NCBI GenBank assembly: GCA_009668015.1
Contig: WJYB01000002.1
Span: 1 to 64,000, forward strand
Length of the DNA: 64,000 nucleotides
Direction: 5' to 3'
Source of the DNA: Enterobacteriaceae bacterium RIT714
Lineage (GTDB): Bacteria > Pseudomonadota > Gammaproteobacteria > Enterobacterales > Enterobacteriaceae
Numbering within the stretch: position 1 is the first letter of the stretch; every line of letters starts with the position of its first letter. Positions 30,011 through 42,027 of the stretch are shown here, piece after piece. The notes below the pieces were generated by a model. That model saw only the letters and a list, made by a program, of their open reading frames with translations, ran no database searches and had not been told where the DNA came from. A program made the position numbers and the translations under genes.

Positions 30011-31521
30011 CCCTTCAGACCCAGACGCTTCGCCAGCCGGTGCAGGTTGGCGACGTCTGTCTGCAGCGCCCGCGCGCACGCTGCCCAGCTGCCGTTATGG
30101 TGTTCCAGCGCGCGGGTAATCATCTGCCGTTGAAATGCTTCCGTTGCTTCACGCAGGTTTTCGTTGGCGATTGCAGGCGCTTGCCGGGTCACTACCGCTG
30201 GCGCATCGTCATGCAGAGCAAAATGACGCGCATGGATCACCACTTCATCACCGGTTCGCGCCGCGCGCGCCAGGACCACCGCGCGGTGAATCGCATGTTC
30301 CAGCTCACGCACATTTCCCGGCCAGCCGTAACTGAGCAGATGATGACGGGCCCCCGGGCTAAGGACCACGCGCGATAACCCCATCTTGAGCCGGCACTGT
30401 TCGCAGAAATAGCCCGCCAGCAGCACAACATCTTCACCACGCTCACGCAGCGGCGGTACGGAGAGCGGAAACACGCTTAAACGATGGAACAGGTCGGCGC
30501 GGAAATTCCCGGCCAGCACCTCCTCGCGCAGATCGCGGTTCGTGGCCGCCAGCACGCGGACATCGACCCGCAGGCTGCGGTCATCACCCACTCGCTGAAT
30601 ATCGCCGTACTGCAGTACGCGCAGCAGCTTGGCCTGTAACGCCAGCGACAGCTCGCCAATTTCATCAAGGAACAACGTGCCGTTATCGGCCATTTCAAAC
30701 TTACCGCTACGGTTGCTGATCGCCCCCGTAAACGCCCCTTTGACATGCCCGAACAATTCGCTTTCCGCCACGCTCTCCGGCAGCGCGGCGCAGTTCAGAT
30801 ACACCAGCGGATTCACGGCGCGCGGCGAGCCTTCATGAATGGCCTTCGCCACCAGCTCTTTTCCGGTGCCCGTTTCGCCGCTGATTAAAACGTTAAGGTC
30901 AGAAGCGGCAACGATCTCGATCTCTTTTTTCAGCTGCGCCATTCCCAGCGACAGGCCGATCATTTCCGTGTGCGCCACCTGCTCAAAGGCCGTCGGCGTA
31001 CCCGGCAAAATATTCTGGCTTTCCAGTTGCTCAATCAGTAACGCGTTATTTAGCGCGCCGGAAGCCAGCGCAGCAATCAGGCGTAACTCTTCATCGCTAA
31101 AGGTATCGAACTGATCGGGCAACAGGCCGTCGAGCGTCAGCGCGCCAATCAGGTTTTGTCCGGCAAACAGCGGCAAACCAATACAGGCGTGCACTTTCAG
31201 GCTCTCTTGCCCCGGAATCAAACCATCATAGGGGTCGGGCAAATCACTGTCCGCCGGGAAACGGACGACATCTCCCGCACGGGCAATCGTTTCGAGGCGC
31301 GGATGCCCCTCCAGCGTAAACCGCCGCCCCAGGACATCCTGAGCCAGCCCGTCGATCGCCAGCGGAATAAATTGTCGCCCTTCGTAGCGCAGCAGCGCTG
31401 ATGCATCGCAATCCAGCACATGGCGCAGCGTGGAGATCAGCCGCTGGAAACGATCCTGATGGCCGATACCGGTCTGTAACTCAATGGCAATCTTAGCCAG
31501 CACGTCTACGGAAAAACTCAT
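30007..31521 (-). CDS. norR: Nitric oxide-responsive sigma-54 activator NorR
   Basis: A 504-residue bacterial enhancer-binding protein. The N-terminal GAF domain (1-170) holds a mononuclear iron that senses NO. The AAA+ domain has GETGTGKE and the sigma-54 contact loop GAFTGA, and the C-terminal helix-turn-helix is [20 protein letters not shown]. The start at 31521 ([11 protein letters not shown]) equals E. coli NorR. It is divergent from norVW and its stop overlaps gutQ's. Confidence 0.97.
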   Translation of the reverse strand: MSFSVDVLAKIAIELQTGIGHQDRFQRLISTLRHVLDCDASALLRYEGRQFIPLAIDGLAQDVLGRRFTLEGHPRLETIARAGDVVRFPADSDLPDPYDGLIPGQESLKVHACIGLPLFAGQNLIGALTLDGLLPDQFDTFSDEELRLIAALASGALNNALLIEQLESQNILPGTPTAFEQVAHTEMIGLSLGMAQLKKEIEIVAASDLNVLISGETGTGKELVAKAIHEGSPRAVNPLVYLNCAALPESVAESELFGHVKGAFTGAISNRSGKFEMADNGTLFLDEIGELSLALQAKLLRVLQYGDIQRVGDDRSLRVDVRVLAATNRDLREEVLAGNFRADLFHRLSVFPLSVPPLRERGEDVVLLAGYFCEQCRLKMGLSRVVLSPGARHHLLSYGWPGNVRELEHAIHRAVVLARAARTGDEVVIHARHFALHDDAPAVVTRQAPAIANENLREATEAFQRQMITRALEHHNGSWAACARALQTDVANLHRLAKRLGLKG

Positions 31522-31533
31522 GTTCGCCTCACT

Positions 31534-31589
31534 GTCATTTTGACAATGCACAATGTCATATTGACAACAAACAGTACAGTCATATTGAC
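31534..31589 (+). promoter_or_regulatory. Three NorR enhancer sites upstream of norV
   Basis: GTCATTTTGAC (31534-31544), GTCATATTGAC (31555-31565) and GTCATATTGAC (31579-31589) each fit GT-N7-AC. Three such sites are required for NorR activation in E. coli. Confidence 0.95.
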
Positions 31590-31643
31590 TACTCACTTTG
31601 GGTGAATATTTTTAAATACACATAAAATCAATAATTTAAAAGT

Positions 31644-31659
31644 TGGCACGTAACTTGAT
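31644..31659 (+). promoter_or_regulatory. Sigma-54 promoter of norVW
   Basis: TGGCACGTAACTTGAT fits the -24/-12 element, although the -12 part is TTGAT in place of TTGCA. It starts 64 bp upstream of norV. Confidence 0.85.
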
Positions 31660-31707
31660 ATAGCAAAGACATCTTTTTTTAAAACACCGTGTTCATTAGA
31701 GGTTGCT

Positions 31708-33156
31708 ATGTCTATTCTGGTTAAAAATAACATTCATTGGGTTGGCCAACGTGACTGGGAAGTGCGCGATTTTCACGGCACCGAATATAAAACGCTGCGC
31801 GGCAGCAGCTATAACAGCTATCTCATCCGTGAAGGCAAAAATGTGCTGATCGATACCGTCGATCATAAATTCAGCCGTGAGTTCGTGCAGAACCTGCGCA
31901 GCGAAATCGATCTGGCGGATATTGATTACATCATTATTAACCATGCGGAAGAAGATCATGCCGGCGCACTGACCGAACTGATGTCGCATATTCCGGATAC
32001 CCCGATTTACTGCACCACTAACGCTATCGACTCCATTAACGGTCACCATCACCATCCTGAATGGAATTTCCACACCGTAAAAACCGGTGACTCGCTGGAT
32101 ATCGGTAACGGCAAACAGCTGATCTTCGTAGAAACGCCGATGCTGCACTGGCCGGACAGCATGATGACTTACATGACCGGCGATGCGGTGCTGTTCAGTA
32201 ACGACGCCTTTGGCCAGCACTACTGCGACGAACGTCTGTTCAACGACGAAGTCGATCAAACTGAGCTGTTCGAACAGTGCCAGCGCTACTACGCCAATAT
32301 CCTGACGCCGTTCAGCCGCCTGGTGACGCCAAAAATCACAGAGATCCTCGGCTTCAACCTGCCGGTCGATATGATTGCCACCTCTCACGGTGTGGTATGG
32401 CGCGAAAACCCAACCCAAATCGTTGAGCTGTATCTGAAATGGGCGGCGGATTATCAGGAAGATCGCATCACGTTGTTCTATGACACCATGTCCAACAACA
32501 CCCGCATGATGGCCGATGCGATTGCCCAGGGCATCAACGAAGTTGACCCGAACGTGGCGGTGAAAATCTTCAACGTGGCGCGCAGCGATAAAAACGAAAT
32601 TCTGACCAACGTCTTCCGCTCCAAAGGTGTGCTGGTGGGGACCTCCACGATGAACAACGTGATGATGCCGAAGATTGCCGGTCTGGTCGAAGAGATGACC
32701 GGCCTGCGCTTCCGTAACAAACGCGCCAGCGCCTTTGGTTCGCATGGCTGGAGCGGTGGCGCAGTGGACCGTCTCTCCACCCGACTGCAGGATGCCGGTT
32801 TCGAAATGTCGTTGAGCCTGAAGGCGAAATGGCGTCCGGATATCGACGCACTGGAAATCTGCCGCCAGCATGGCCGTGATATCGCTCGTCAGTGGGCGCT
32901 CGCTCCGCTTCCGCAAGCCGCAGTCAACGAGACAGCGCAGCCAGAAGTCGCGGCTAGCGCCACCGTTGCCACAGCCGATCTGGGCCCTTGCATGCAGTGC
33001 AGCGTTTGCCAGTGGATCTACGATCCCGAACTCGGCGAACCGCTGCAGGACGTCGCACCCGGCACGCCGTGGAGCGAAGTACCGGATAATTTCCTCTGCC
33101 CGGAATGTTCACTTGGTAAAGACGTGTTCGACGAACTGGCATCGGAGGCAAAATGA
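31708..33156 (+). CDS. norV: Anaerobic nitric oxide reductase flavorubredoxin NorV
   Basis: A 482-residue flavorubredoxin that reduces NO to N2O. A beta-lactamase-like diiron domain (HAEEDHAG ligands near residue 80), an FMN flavodoxin domain (about 255-395) and a C-terminal rubredoxin domain with CxxC pairs (CMQCSVC, LCPEC) are present. It is slightly longer than E. coli NorV because of the flavodoxin-rubredoxin linker. The four-base overlap with norW supports coupled synthesis. Confidence 0.97.
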   Translation: MSILVKNNIHWVGQRDWEVRDFHGTEYKTLRGSSYNSYLIREGKNVLIDTVDHKFSREFVQNLRSEIDLADIDYIIINHAEEDHAGALTELMSHIPDTPIYCTTNAIDSINGHHHHPEWNFHTVKTGDSLDIGNGKQLIFVETPMLHWPDSMMTYMTGDAVLFSNDAFGQHYCDERLFNDEVDQTELFEQCQRYYANILTPFSRLVTPKITEILGFNLPVDMIATSHGVVWRENPTQIVELYLKWAADYQEDRITLFYDTMSNNTRMMADAIAQGINEVDPNVAVKIFNVARSDKNEILTNVFRSKGVLVGTSTMNNVMMPKIAGLVEEMTGLRFRNKRASAFGSHGWSGGAVDRLSTRLQDAGFEMSLSLKAKWRPDIDALEICRQHGRDIARQWALAPLPQAAVNETAQPEVAASATVATADLGPCMQCSVCQWIYDPELGEPLQDVAPGTPWSEVPDNFLCPECSLGKDVFDELASEAK

Positions 33157-34286
33157 GCCACGGTATTGTCATCATCGGCTCGGGCTTTGCCGCCCGCCAG
33201 CTGGTCAAAAATATCCGCAAACAAGATACGACGGTGCCGCTGACGCTCATCGCCGCTGACAGCATGGACGAGTACAACAAACCGGACTTAAGCCATGTCA
33301 TAAGCCAAAATCAGCGCGCCGACGATCTCACCCGCCAGACAGCAGGGGAATTTGCTGAACAATATGATCTGCGCCTGTTTCCGCATACCTGGGTCACGGA
33401 TATCGACGCCAGTGCGCATGTCGTAAAGAGCAAAGATAAAACATGGCAGTACGATAAGCTGGTACTGGCAACGGGGGCTTCAGCGTTTGTGCCGCCGGTT
33501 GAAGGCCGTGAACTGATGCTGACCCTGAACAGCCAGCAAGAGTATCAGGCCAGTGAAACCACGCTGCGCGATGCGCAGCGGGTCATGATCGTCGGGGGCG
33601 GATTGATTGGCACCGAGCTGGCAATGGATTTCTGCCGTGCCGGAAAATCAGTAACGCTGGTCGATCACGCCGCCAGTCTGCTCTCTGCCTTAATGCCGGC
33701 AGAAGTAAGCAGTCGCTTACAGCATCGCCTGACGGATATGGGCGTTCATCTGGTGCTGAAATCGCAGCTGCAGAGTCTGACGAAAATGGGTAATAGCATC
33801 TGCGCCATGCTCGATCGCAATCGTTGCGTTGAGGTAGATGTGGTTGTCGCTGCAACAGGTCTGCGCCCGGAAACAGCTCTGGCGCATCGCGCCGGGGCTG
33901 AAACCCAGCGTGGTGTGAAAGTGGACAGCTATCTGCAAACCACGCAGCCCGATATTTTTGCTCTTGGTGACTGCGCAGAAATTAACGGCCAGGTCCTGCC
34001 GTTCCTGCAACCTATCCAGCTGAGCGCCATGTATCTGGCTAAAAATCTGCTCGGTGCCAGCGCGCCGCTGAAGCTGCCAGCCATGCTGGTGAAGGTCAAA
34101 ACACCAGAACTGCCGCTGCATCTCGCAGGTGAAACGCAACGACAGGATTTAAACTGGCAAATCGCGATTGAACCCCAGGGAATGGTCGCCAAAGGCGTCG
34201 ATAATGACGGTCAACTGCGCGCCTTTGTGGTCAGCGAAGATCGGATGAAGGAGGCTTTTGCCCTGCTGAAATCGTTAACAATTTAA
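33153..34286 (+). CDS. norW: NADH:flavorubredoxin reductase NorW
   Basis: A 377-residue FAD-dependent reductase that passes electrons from NADH to the NorV rubredoxin centre. The FAD-binding [12 protein letters not shown] (near residue 8) and NADH-binding [10 protein letters not shown] (near 146) are intact, with the second FAD motif ALGDCAEI. It overlaps norV and ends the operon. Confidence 0.96.
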   Translation: MSHGIVIIGSGFAARQLVKNIRKQDTTVPLTLIAADSMDEYNKPDLSHVISQNQRADDLTRQTAGEFAEQYDLRLFPHTWVTDIDASAHVVKSKDKTWQYDKLVLATGASAFVPPVEGRELMLTLNSQQEYQASETTLRDAQRVMIVGGGLIGTELAMDFCRAGKSVTLVDHAASLLSALMPAEVSSRLQHRLTDMGVHLVLKSQLQSLTKMGNSICAMLDRNRCVEVDVVVAATGLRPETALAHRAGAETQRGVKVDSYLQTTQPDIFALGDCAEINGQVLPFLQPIQLSAMYLAKNLLGASAPLKLPAMLVKVKTPELPLHLAGETQRQDLNWQIAIEPQGMVAKGVDNDGQLRAFVVSEDRMKEAFALLKSLTI

Positions 34287-34335
34287 CCCTCACTCTCTTG
34301 CCACGCTTACTTAACCTTAGGATTTTTTTATCCGC

Positions 34336-34362
34336 AGCCCCGATGTCCCGGGGCTTTTTTTT
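34336..34362 (+). terminator. norVW terminator
   Basis: AGCCCCG and CGGGGCT form a stem followed by eight T residues, 50 bp after norW. Confidence 0.92.
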
Positions 34363-34607
34363 GCGCATTACATTCACTAAATAAATACATATAAGATAAA
34401 TCATCAATTAATATCCTTTTTGATTACTCACATCAATGTTTGAGACAGCGGAGTATTTTTTTGGACTCATTACCGCTTTATCAATTCCCGCTAAAAAAGT
34501 ATTTCTAATTAGCCCGCAATATCGACATCGAATTTTATTCACTTAACGCCAGCCACAGATAAATATCGCGTATATCGCTTAAAAGCAAACGCCCGCCACT
34601 CCATATA

Positions 34608-34820
34608 ATGGGGAATGCATCAAAATTCCAGATGTCATCTGATGTGAACGCAAATATAAAGGAATTTATCTTTAATAAGTATATTTATTTGAAGGATGAG
34701 TTCGTTTACTGGAAATAGCCAGCCATCATGGTTTGCGCCTGTGCCCGCAACGTCCTGATTGTTCTGGAACACCTGCGCGAGTTGAACAAAAAGATGAATC
34801 TGCAAATAATCAGCGGATAA
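34608..34820 (+). pseudogene. Small reading frame interrupted by one TAG
   Basis: From ATG at 34608 the frame runs to TAG at 34716-34718 and continues in the same frame to TAA at 34818-34820, 70 codons in all. The first part contains KEFIFNKYIYLKDEFVYWK and the second NVLIVLEHLRELNKKMN. It may be a decayed gene, two short peptides, or chance. Confidence 0.25.
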
Positions 34821-34859
34821 ATAATTGTGAACCCGGCATTTCCGGGACCATTATTTATC
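34816..34859. other. Nested inverted repeat in the norW-hypF gap
   Basis: GATAAATAAT (34816-34825) pairs with ATTATTTATC (34850-34859) and encloses CCCGG/CCGGG (34832-34836 and 34842-34846). The structure overlaps the stop of the interrupted frame; it may terminate hypF-direction or frame-direction transcripts. Confidence 0.5.
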
Positions 34860-34980
34860 GCGCCAGATAATGCCCCTCCCTCTCAATAAAAAATTAATTC
34901 CTCCATTAACAGACCAGCAAAAAAATGACCGCGAGCAAAACCTGAAATGAAAATCGTCGCGTATATCTCTTCATTTACAG

Positions 34981-37209
34981 TCAGATAGCGTGTATTCGCG
35001 CGGCGGCCACCACCGCCTGTCCAAAGGAGATTGCCCCGTCGCCCGCAGGCAGATGAGAGGGAAAAAGAAGTTGATAATCAGCCAGATAATATTTCAGCCG
35101 CGCGCGCAGCACGCTGTTATGCATCACACCACCGCTAAAGCATAACGTCTGCAGAGAGAGTCGTCGGGCGTGATGGCGCATTAACTCCGCCAGCCCTTTT
35201 GCCAGCGCATCGTGGAATGCCCACGCGCGCTCGCACGGCTGTGCCTGCCAGTCGAGCCACTGCTGCCAGAACAGGGGCATAACCAGCGTATTATTTTCGA
35301 CAGGAAGCGTCACCGGATGGTGAATCCCTGGGCATTGCGCAGCGAGGGCTTCCAGTTTGCAGGCGGCCTCGCCTTCATAACTTTGCCGCTCCGGGGCGAT
35401 ATTCAGCGCGCAGGCCACGGCATCGAACAGACGTCCGCAGGAAGAGGCCAGCGGCGCGTTGATCCCCCGCTCAATGGCTGTCGCCAGCAGCGGCCACTGT
35501 TGTTGCTGCACGGCGCGGGTTTCCGCGCGCACTTGCCAGTCAGGAATAAATGCCAGGCATTGCGCCAGCAGATTGCGCCAGGGTTGTCTCGCCGCCAGAT
35601 CGCCTCCGGGCAGCGCCACCGCGGGCAAGCCCCCCAGATGCTCACATTCGCGATAGTTGACCCGCAAACATTCACCGCCCCACAGCTTGCCCTTCTCTCC
35701 CATTCCGATACCGTCCAGCACCAACGCGATCGCATCGCCCGCATCCAGCGCCCAGCCGTTTTCAGCCAGGCAGCTTGCTGCATGCGCGTGGTGATGCAAC
35801 ACCGTCTCTTTAGGCAGAGCCAGTTCATTGGCCCACTGTGCCGAGCGATAGCCGGGATGAGCGTCCGTCACGATACGCTGTGGATGGAAATCATACATTT
35901 GCTGAATCACCGACAGCGCCCCGCGCCACTGACTTTCGACGCCGTCGTCACTGAGATCGCCAAAGTGCTGACTCAACACCGCCTGTTCACCACGTACCAG
36001 ACAAAAAGTGTTTTTCATCTCCGCCCCCAGGCAAAGCATGGGAGGAATATCGGTAAATCCGGCGGGTAACGCGAGGGTATCAGGCACATATCCCCGCGCG
36101 CGCCGCATCATTGCGCCCTCGGCATCCACCACGGAATCATCCATTCGTTGCAGAATCTCGCGGTTATGCAGTAAGAATCCGTCAGCAATATCGCGCAGCT
36201 CATCCAGCGCTTGCGCATTGTCGAGCGCTGGCGGTTTGCCGCTGAGATTGCCGGAGGTCATGACCAGTGGCCGGGCAACGTCGTCCATCAGCAAATGTTG
36301 CAGCGGGTTGGACGCCAGCATCACACCAATAGTCTCCAGACCCGGAGCTATGCCCGGTGGCAAGGCGGGCAACACTCTTTTTGGCGTGAGCACAATCGGC
36401 GCTGCGGGGGATTGCAGTCGCTGCACAATCGCAGAGGGAAGGCCATCGGGATGAACGAGCATCACGGCCAGCGGCTTTGTCGGGCGCTGTTTACGCTCGC
36501 GTAAGCGGGCAATGGCCTGGTCATTTTGTGCATCGCAGGCCAGATGAAAACCGCCTAGCCCTTTGATCGCGACGATCCCGCCTTGCTTGAGCATTTCAAC
36601 AGCTGCGGCTAGCGCGGCGTCTCGTCGCAGATGAGATTCACCTGCGCGCCACTCCAGCTCGGGACCGCAGTCCGGGCAGGCTACCGGCTGGGCATGAAAC
36701 CGGCGGTCCGCCGGATTGCGATATTCGCTTTCGCACGGGGCGCAGAGCGGGAACGCCGCCATTGCCGTATCAGGTCGATCGTAAGGCATGGCCCGAATAA
36801 TGGTAAAGCGCGGACCGCAGTGGGTGCAGTTGATAAACGGATAGCGATAGCGACGCTCACGGGGATCGCGCATCTCGGCAAGGCACGCGGGGCAGGTTGC
36901 GGCGTCTGGCACTATTTGCGTCGCCATCGCCCCACCCGCGCTGTGCCGGATGGTAAACTCACCCGGCAAAACCGGCCAGGAAAACGGCTGCGACTCAACC
37001 TCATCAATGCGCGCCAGCGGCGGACAGCGCTGCAACAGCAGTTCCGTGAAGGCCACCGCATCGCCGGTTAGGCGCACCAGCACCCCCTCGGCGTCGTTAC
37101 AGACATCGCCGCACAGATGAAGCTGATTAGCCAGTTGCCAGACAAACGGGCGAAACCCCACCCCCTGTACTTTTCCGCGTATCCGAAGCTGTACCCCCAT
37201 GCTGCTCAT
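34981..37209 (-). CDS. hypF: Carbamoyltransferase HypF, hydrogenase maturation
   Basis: A 742-residue enzyme that makes the thiocarboxamide on HypE from carbamoyl phosphate, the precursor of the CN ligands of the NiFe site. An N-terminal acylphosphatase domain ([13 protein letters not shown]), two zinc-finger CxxC pairs (CPACL, CTHCG, CAPC, CPDCG), a YrdC-like domain and a Kae1-like C-terminal domain with histidine ligands ([10 protein letters not shown]) are visible. It follows hydN by six bases on the same strand, as in E. coli. Confidence 0.97.
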   Translation of the reverse strand: MSSMGVQLRIRGKVQGVGFRPFVWQLANQLHLCGDVCNDAEGVLVRLTGDAVAFTELLLQRCPPLARIDEVESQPFSWPVLPGEFTIRHSAGGAMATQIVPDAATCPACLAEMRDPRERRYRYPFINCTHCGPRFTIIRAMPYDRPDTAMAAFPLCAPCESEYRNPADRRFHAQPVACPDCGPELEWRAGESHLRRDAALAAAVEMLKQGGIVAIKGLGGFHLACDAQNDQAIARLRERKQRPTKPLAVMLVHPDGLPSAIVQRLQSPAAPIVLTPKRVLPALPPGIAPGLETIGVMLASNPLQHLLMDDVARPLVMTSGNLSGKPPALDNAQALDELRDIADGFLLHNREILQRMDDSVVDAEGAMMRRARGYVPDTLALPAGFTDIPPMLCLGAEMKNTFCLVRGEQAVLSQHFGDLSDDGVESQWRGALSVIQQMYDFHPQRIVTDAHPGYRSAQWANELALPKETVLHHHAHAASCLAENGWALDAGDAIALVLDGIGMGEKGKLWGGECLRVNYRECEHLGGLPAVALPGGDLAARQPWRNLLAQCLAFIPDWQVRAETRAVQQQQWPLLATAIERGINAPLASSCGRLFDAVACALNIAPERQSYEGEAACKLEALAAQCPGIHHPVTLPVENNTLVMPLFWQQWLDWQAQPCERAWAFHDALAKGLAELMRHHARRLSLQTLCFSGGVMHNSVLRARLKYYLADYQLLFPSHLPAGDGAISFGQAVVAAARIHAI

Positions 37210-37215
37210 CGTGAT

Positions 37216-37761
37216 TTAAAACAGCATGGATGAGGAGGTATCGAACGCCGCGCGACGGCGTTTTTCTGCGCTCATCTGTTCAAGCTTATTGCGATCGACA
37301 CAGACCAGCGCGTGTGTAGGACAGACTTCCATACAGGCAGGACCGCTTTCACGGTGATGACACAGGTCGCACTTGTTGGCTTCGGCTTTGTCGGCGCGCA
37401 CGCTCAGGCCGGTACCGCTGTTGCGAATCACCGGACGAACAACGACTTCCATCGCCCCATACGGGCAAGCCACCACACAGGTTTTACAGCCAATGCAGCG
37501 CTCCTGCATCACCTGTACAAAGCCGTTTTCACGGTTGATAGCGCCGTTCGGGCAGACATTAGCGCAAGGCGCATCTTCACACTGACGACAAATCGCCGCC
37601 GTTGAGATATTCACGCCTTTAATGACATGAATGCGAGGCAGGAAAGCCTCCGGTGTCAGGGACGCACAATCCTGCTGCGCCTGATGCGATACCACGCAAG
37701 CCACTTCGCAGGTACGACACCCAATGCACTTACTGGCATCAGCCATAATAAAACGGTTCAT
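37216..37761 (-). CDS. hydN: Electron transport protein HydN
   Basis: A 181-residue iron-sulfur protein with four 4Fe-4S motifs (CIGCRTCEVAC, CRQCEDAPC, CIGCKTCVVAC and CDLC...CMEVC). It is needed for full formate hydrogenlyase and formate dehydrogenase H activity in E. coli. The start at 37761 (MNRFIMADAS) has GGAG upstream. The C-terminus is about six residues longer than in E. coli. It is cotranscribed with hypF. Confidence 0.95.
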   Translation of the reverse strand: MNRFIMADASKCIGCRTCEVACVVSHQAQQDCASLTPEAFLPRIHVIKGVNISTAAICRQCEDAPCANVCPNGAINRENGFVQVMQERCIGCKTCVVACPYGAMEVVVRPVIRNSGTGLSVRADKAEANKCDLCHHRESGPACMEVCPTHALVCVDRNKLEQMSAEKRRRAAFDTSSSMLF

Positions 37762-37797
37762 TTGCTTCTCCGGCATTTCAATGATGCGGCGAAACAT

Positions 37798-37812
37798 ACA
37801 TAAACCGTGCCA
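37798..37812 (-). promoter_or_regulatory. Candidate sigma-54 promoter of hydN-hypF
   Basis: On the minus strand TGGCACGGTTTATGT gives a perfect -24 element but GT where the -12 GC should be. It lies 36 bp upstream of the hydN start. In E. coli hydN is FhlA and sigma-54 dependent. Confidence 0.5.
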
Positions 37813-37853
37813 TGTTTTAATTAACTGATTTAACTATATTTAATTCGAAGCTA

Positions 37854-37887
37854 CAGGTGTCATCGACAGATGTGACGATGACACCTG
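37854..37887 (-). terminator. Hairpin after ascG
   Basis: CAGGTGTCATCG and CGATGACACCTG form a perfect 12-bp stem with a 10-base loop, seven bases beyond the ascG stop. It lacks a T-run and lies just upstream of hydN, so a role as an activator site is also possible. Confidence 0.55.
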
Positions 37888-37893
37888 ACGACG

Positions 37894-38907
37894 TCAGGCA
37901 TGGGGTCCAGGGATCACCGAGTCACGCAGGATGAGCTCACCCGGGAACGTTTGCTGGAAGGTAAACTCGCCGCCATCGAGCATAAAAATCAGCCGGCTGA
38001 TGGTCTCTTTAATCATCCCGGTGACCGGAATGCGCACGCTGGAGAGCGAAGGCACGATGTAAGGCGCAATAGACACATCATCGAAACCAATGACAGAAAC
38101 CTCACGCGGCATGGCGATTCCGCTATCGTGCAGCTGCTTCACCGCGCCGATCGCCATATCGTCGTTGCTGGCCACCAGCGCGGTAAATGTCTCGCCGCGC
38201 GAAAGCAGCGTCGAAACCCCCGCGGCCCCGCTTTCCGGCGTCCATTTTCCTTCCACCATCAGCTCATCACGCAGCGGGATTTGGTGCTGCGCCAGCGCAT
38301 CTTTGTAACCGGAGAGACGCTCGCTGCCGGTGGGCGAATCCAGCGAGCCGGTGATAAATGCAATATCCCGATGCCCCATCTCAATCAGCTGCGACACCGC
38401 CGCCTGACACGACACTTTATGATCTGACCAGACGCAATGGCTGCTGTTTTTGCGTAAACGACGGTTCAGCACCATGATCGGCTGTTCCTGTTTTTCGACG
38501 ATCTCATCCATCTCCTCGACGCTTAAAAAACGCGGGTAGATGATGATCGCATCGCAACGCATGTCGAGCAGATACTGAATCGCCTTGCGCTCTTCATCAG
38601 CGCTGTGTTTACCATCCGCCAGAATCAGCTGACGTCCTTTTTCTTCCGTCATTCTCGCGGCGTGGAACAACAGCTCACTGAAGTAAACCCCGTGATACAG
38701 GGTGTTTGTCACCACCAGCCCGAGAGTTTGCGTGCGTTTGGTGGCCAGATTCCGCGCCAGCAGATTGGGCCGATAGCCGCTCTCTTCAATGGCCTGAAAC
38801 ACGCGGTCTTTGGTCTCCTGGCTCACGTAACCATTGCCCGACAGCACCCGGGAAACCGTCGCCTTCGAGACCCCTGCCCGCTTCGCAACTTCCAGCATCG
38901 TGGTCAT
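37894..38907 (-). CDS. ascG: LacI-family repressor AscG
   Basis: A 337-residue LacI/GalR-type regulator. The helix-turn-helix MLEVAKRAGVSKATVSRVL is at residues 4-22, followed by a sugar-binding periplasmic-like domain. It represses the divergent ascFB operon for aryl-beta-glucosides. The start at 38907 (MTTMLEVAK) is chosen because the helix-turn-helix must lie at the N-terminus; an upstream in-frame start would add 53 residues of no recognisable type. Confidence 0.95.
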   Translation of the reverse strand: MTTMLEVAKRAGVSKATVSRVLSGNGYVSQETKDRVFQAIEESGYRPNLLARNLATKRTQTLGLVVTNTLYHGVYFSELLFHAARMTEEKGRQLILADGKHSADEERKAIQYLLDMRCDAIIIYPRFLSVEEMDEIVEKQEQPIMVLNRRLRKNSSHCVWSDHKVSCQAAVSQLIEMGHRDIAFITGSLDSPTGSERLSGYKDALAQHQIPLRDELMVEGKWTPESGAAGVSTLLSRGETFTALVASNDDMAIGAVKQLHDSGIAMPREVSVIGFDDVSIAPYIVPSLSSVRIPVTGMIKETISRLIFMLDGGEFTFQQTFPGELILRDSVIPGPHA

Positions 38908-39042
38908 TTGAATATTCCCTCTAAAACTGATGTGCCGCAGTTTACTGCACCGCAGGAAAATTGTCGCAGCGCGAATCTCACGCAGTGAATTGTTCAAAGT
39001 GATCGCCATCACGAATATTGAAAATGCATAAATTGTGATCTT

Positions 39043-39059
39043 GTTTCGTTCGAAGAAAC
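39043..39059 (+). promoter_or_regulatory. Candidate AscG operator 1
   Basis: GTTTCGTTCGAAGAAAC is an imperfect palindrome in the ascG-ascF gap, of the general GAAAC/GTTTC type bound by LacI-family proteins. Confidence 0.5.
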
Positions 39060-39073
39060 TCATCATGATTTTG

Positions 39074-39087
39074 TGGAACCGGTTTCC
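39074..39087 (+). promoter_or_regulatory. AscG operator 2
   Basis: TGGAACCGGTTTCC matches the reported AscG consensus (TGAAACCGGTTTCA) at 12 of 14 positions. It lies 36 bp upstream of ascF. Confidence 0.75.
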
Positions 39088-39122
39088 TACATGCTCTCAC
39101 AACTACAACAGGATCACTTCCG

Positions 39123-40574
39123 ATGGCCAAAAATTATGCTGCGCTGGCAATTGATGTCGTCAGCGCGCTAGGCGGTAAAGACAATATTGTCGCCGTCACC
39201 CACTGTATGACGCGCCTGCGCTTTGTCGTGCAGGACGAAAGCCACATCGACAGCGCCCGACTGAAAAGTATCAGCGGTGTGCTCGGCGTCGTGCGTAACG
39301 ACAACCAGTGCCAGGTGATTATCGGCAACACGGTTTCACAGGCGTACCGCGAAGTGGTGAATGTGCTGCCTGCCGGGCTGCGTCCCGCCGAGCCGCAAGG
39401 CCCGCAGAAACTGACGCTGCGCCGCGTGGGAGCAGGTATTCTTGATGCGCTGATCGGTACCATGTCCCCGCTGATCCCGGCGATCATCGGCGGTTCGATG
39501 GTGAAACTGCTGGCGATGATCCTCGAAATGACCGGCGTCCTGCCAAAAGGGGCGCCGACGCTCACCATTTTGACCGTCATTGGTGACGGGGCGTTCTTCT
39601 TCCTGCCGCTGATGGTAGCCGCGTCTGCCGCCGTTAAATTTAAAACCAATATGTCGCTGGCGATTGCCATCGCCGGTGTCCTGGTCCACCCAAGCTTTAT
39701 CGAACTGATGGCGAAAGCCGCGCAGGGTGAGCATGTCGAGTTCGCGTTCATCCCGGTGACGGCGGTGAAATACACCTATACCGTCATCCCGGCGCTGGTG
39801 ATGACCTGGTGTTTGTCGTACATCGAACGCTGGGTGGATCGTATTACCCCGGCGGTGACCAAAAACTTCCTCAAGCCGATGCTGATCGTGCTGATTGCCG
39901 CCCCGCTTGCCATCGTGCTGATTGGGCCGCTGGGCATCTGGATCGGCAGCGCCATCTCTGCGCTGGTTTACACCATTCACGGTTACCTGGGCTGGCTGTC
40001 CGTCGCGATTATGGGTGCGCTTTGGCCGCTGCTGGTAATGACCGGGATGCACCGCGTCTTTACGCCGACAATCATCCAGACGATTGCTGAAACCGGCAAA
40101 GAAGGGATGGTTATGCCATCCGAAATCGGTGCCAACCTGTCGCTCGGCGGCTCGTCTCTGGCGGTCGCCTGGAAAACGAAAAACCCGGAACTGCGCCAGA
40201 CGGCGCTCGCCGCAGCGGCATCGGCCATTATGGCTGGGATTTCTGAGCCAGCGCTCTACGGCGTGGCCATTCGTCTGAAGCGCCCGCTGATTGCGAGCCT
40301 GATTAGCGGCTTTATCTGCGGCGCGATTGCTGGTATTGCCGGTCTTGCCAGCCACTCTATGGCGGCTCCTGGGCTCTTCACCAGCGTCCAGTTCTTCGAC
40401 CCGGCGAACCCGATGACTATCGTTTGGGTATTTGGCGTGATGGCGCTGGCGGTTGTGCTCTCCTTTGTTCTGACGCTGATTCTCGGCTTTGAGGATATTC
40501 CGGTTGAAGATGACGCTGAAAAAGCACGCGCACTGCAAACCGCACCGGTTCAGACACAAGAAGCACGAGCATAA
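39123..40574 (+). CDS. ascF: PTS beta-glucoside transporter subunit IIBC AscF
   Basis: A 483-residue phosphotransferase transporter for salicin, arbutin and cellobiose-type sugars. The EIIB domain is at residues 1-85 with the phosphorylated cysteine C28 in HCMTRLRF; the EIIC domain (about 100-460) has ten membrane segments. It lacks an EIIA domain and must use one from elsewhere, as in E. coli. It is followed by ascB after 18 bases. Confidence 0.95.
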   Translation: MAKNYAALAIDVVSALGGKDNIVAVTHCMTRLRFVVQDESHIDSARLKSISGVLGVVRNDNQCQVIIGNTVSQAYREVVNVLPAGLRPAEPQGPQKLTLRRVGAGILDALIGTMSPLIPAIIGGSMVKLLAMILEMTGVLPKGAPTLTILTVIGDGAFFFLPLMVAASAAVKFKTNMSLAIAIAGVLVHPSFIELMAKAAQGEHVEFAFIPVTAVKYTYTVIPALVMTWCLSYIERWVDRITPAVTKNFLKPMLIVLIAAPLAIVLIGPLGIWIGSAISALVYTIHGYLGWLSVAIMGALWPLLVMTGMHRVFTPTIIQTIAETGKEGMVMPSEIGANLSLGGSSLAVAWKTKNPELRQTALAAAASAIMAGISEPALYGVAIRLKRPLIASLISGFICGAIAGIAGLASHSMAAPGLFTSVQFFDPANPMTIVWVFGVMALAVVLSFVLTLILGFEDIPVEDDAEKARALQTAPVQTQEARA

Positions 40575-42017
<1,443 letters not shown>

Positions 42018-42027
42018 CCTGGGCTTT

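Larger units (their letters stand above)
34363..34980. other. AT-rich intergenic region between norW and hypF
   Basis: A 618-bp stretch with base composition far below its neighbours. It holds a 36-codon frame at 34436-34546 (starts MFETAEYFFG), an interrupted frame at 34608-34820 and a nested hairpin at 34816-34859. No protein family is recognisable. It lies after the 3' ends of both flanking genes, so it is not needed as their promoter. The drift could reflect a decayed insertion. Confidence 0.6.

Noticed and set aside
31696-32916. A 406-codon open frame antisense to norV.
   Set aside because: It has the typical His/Val-rich composition of an antisense shadow and no ribosome site or recognisable domain.
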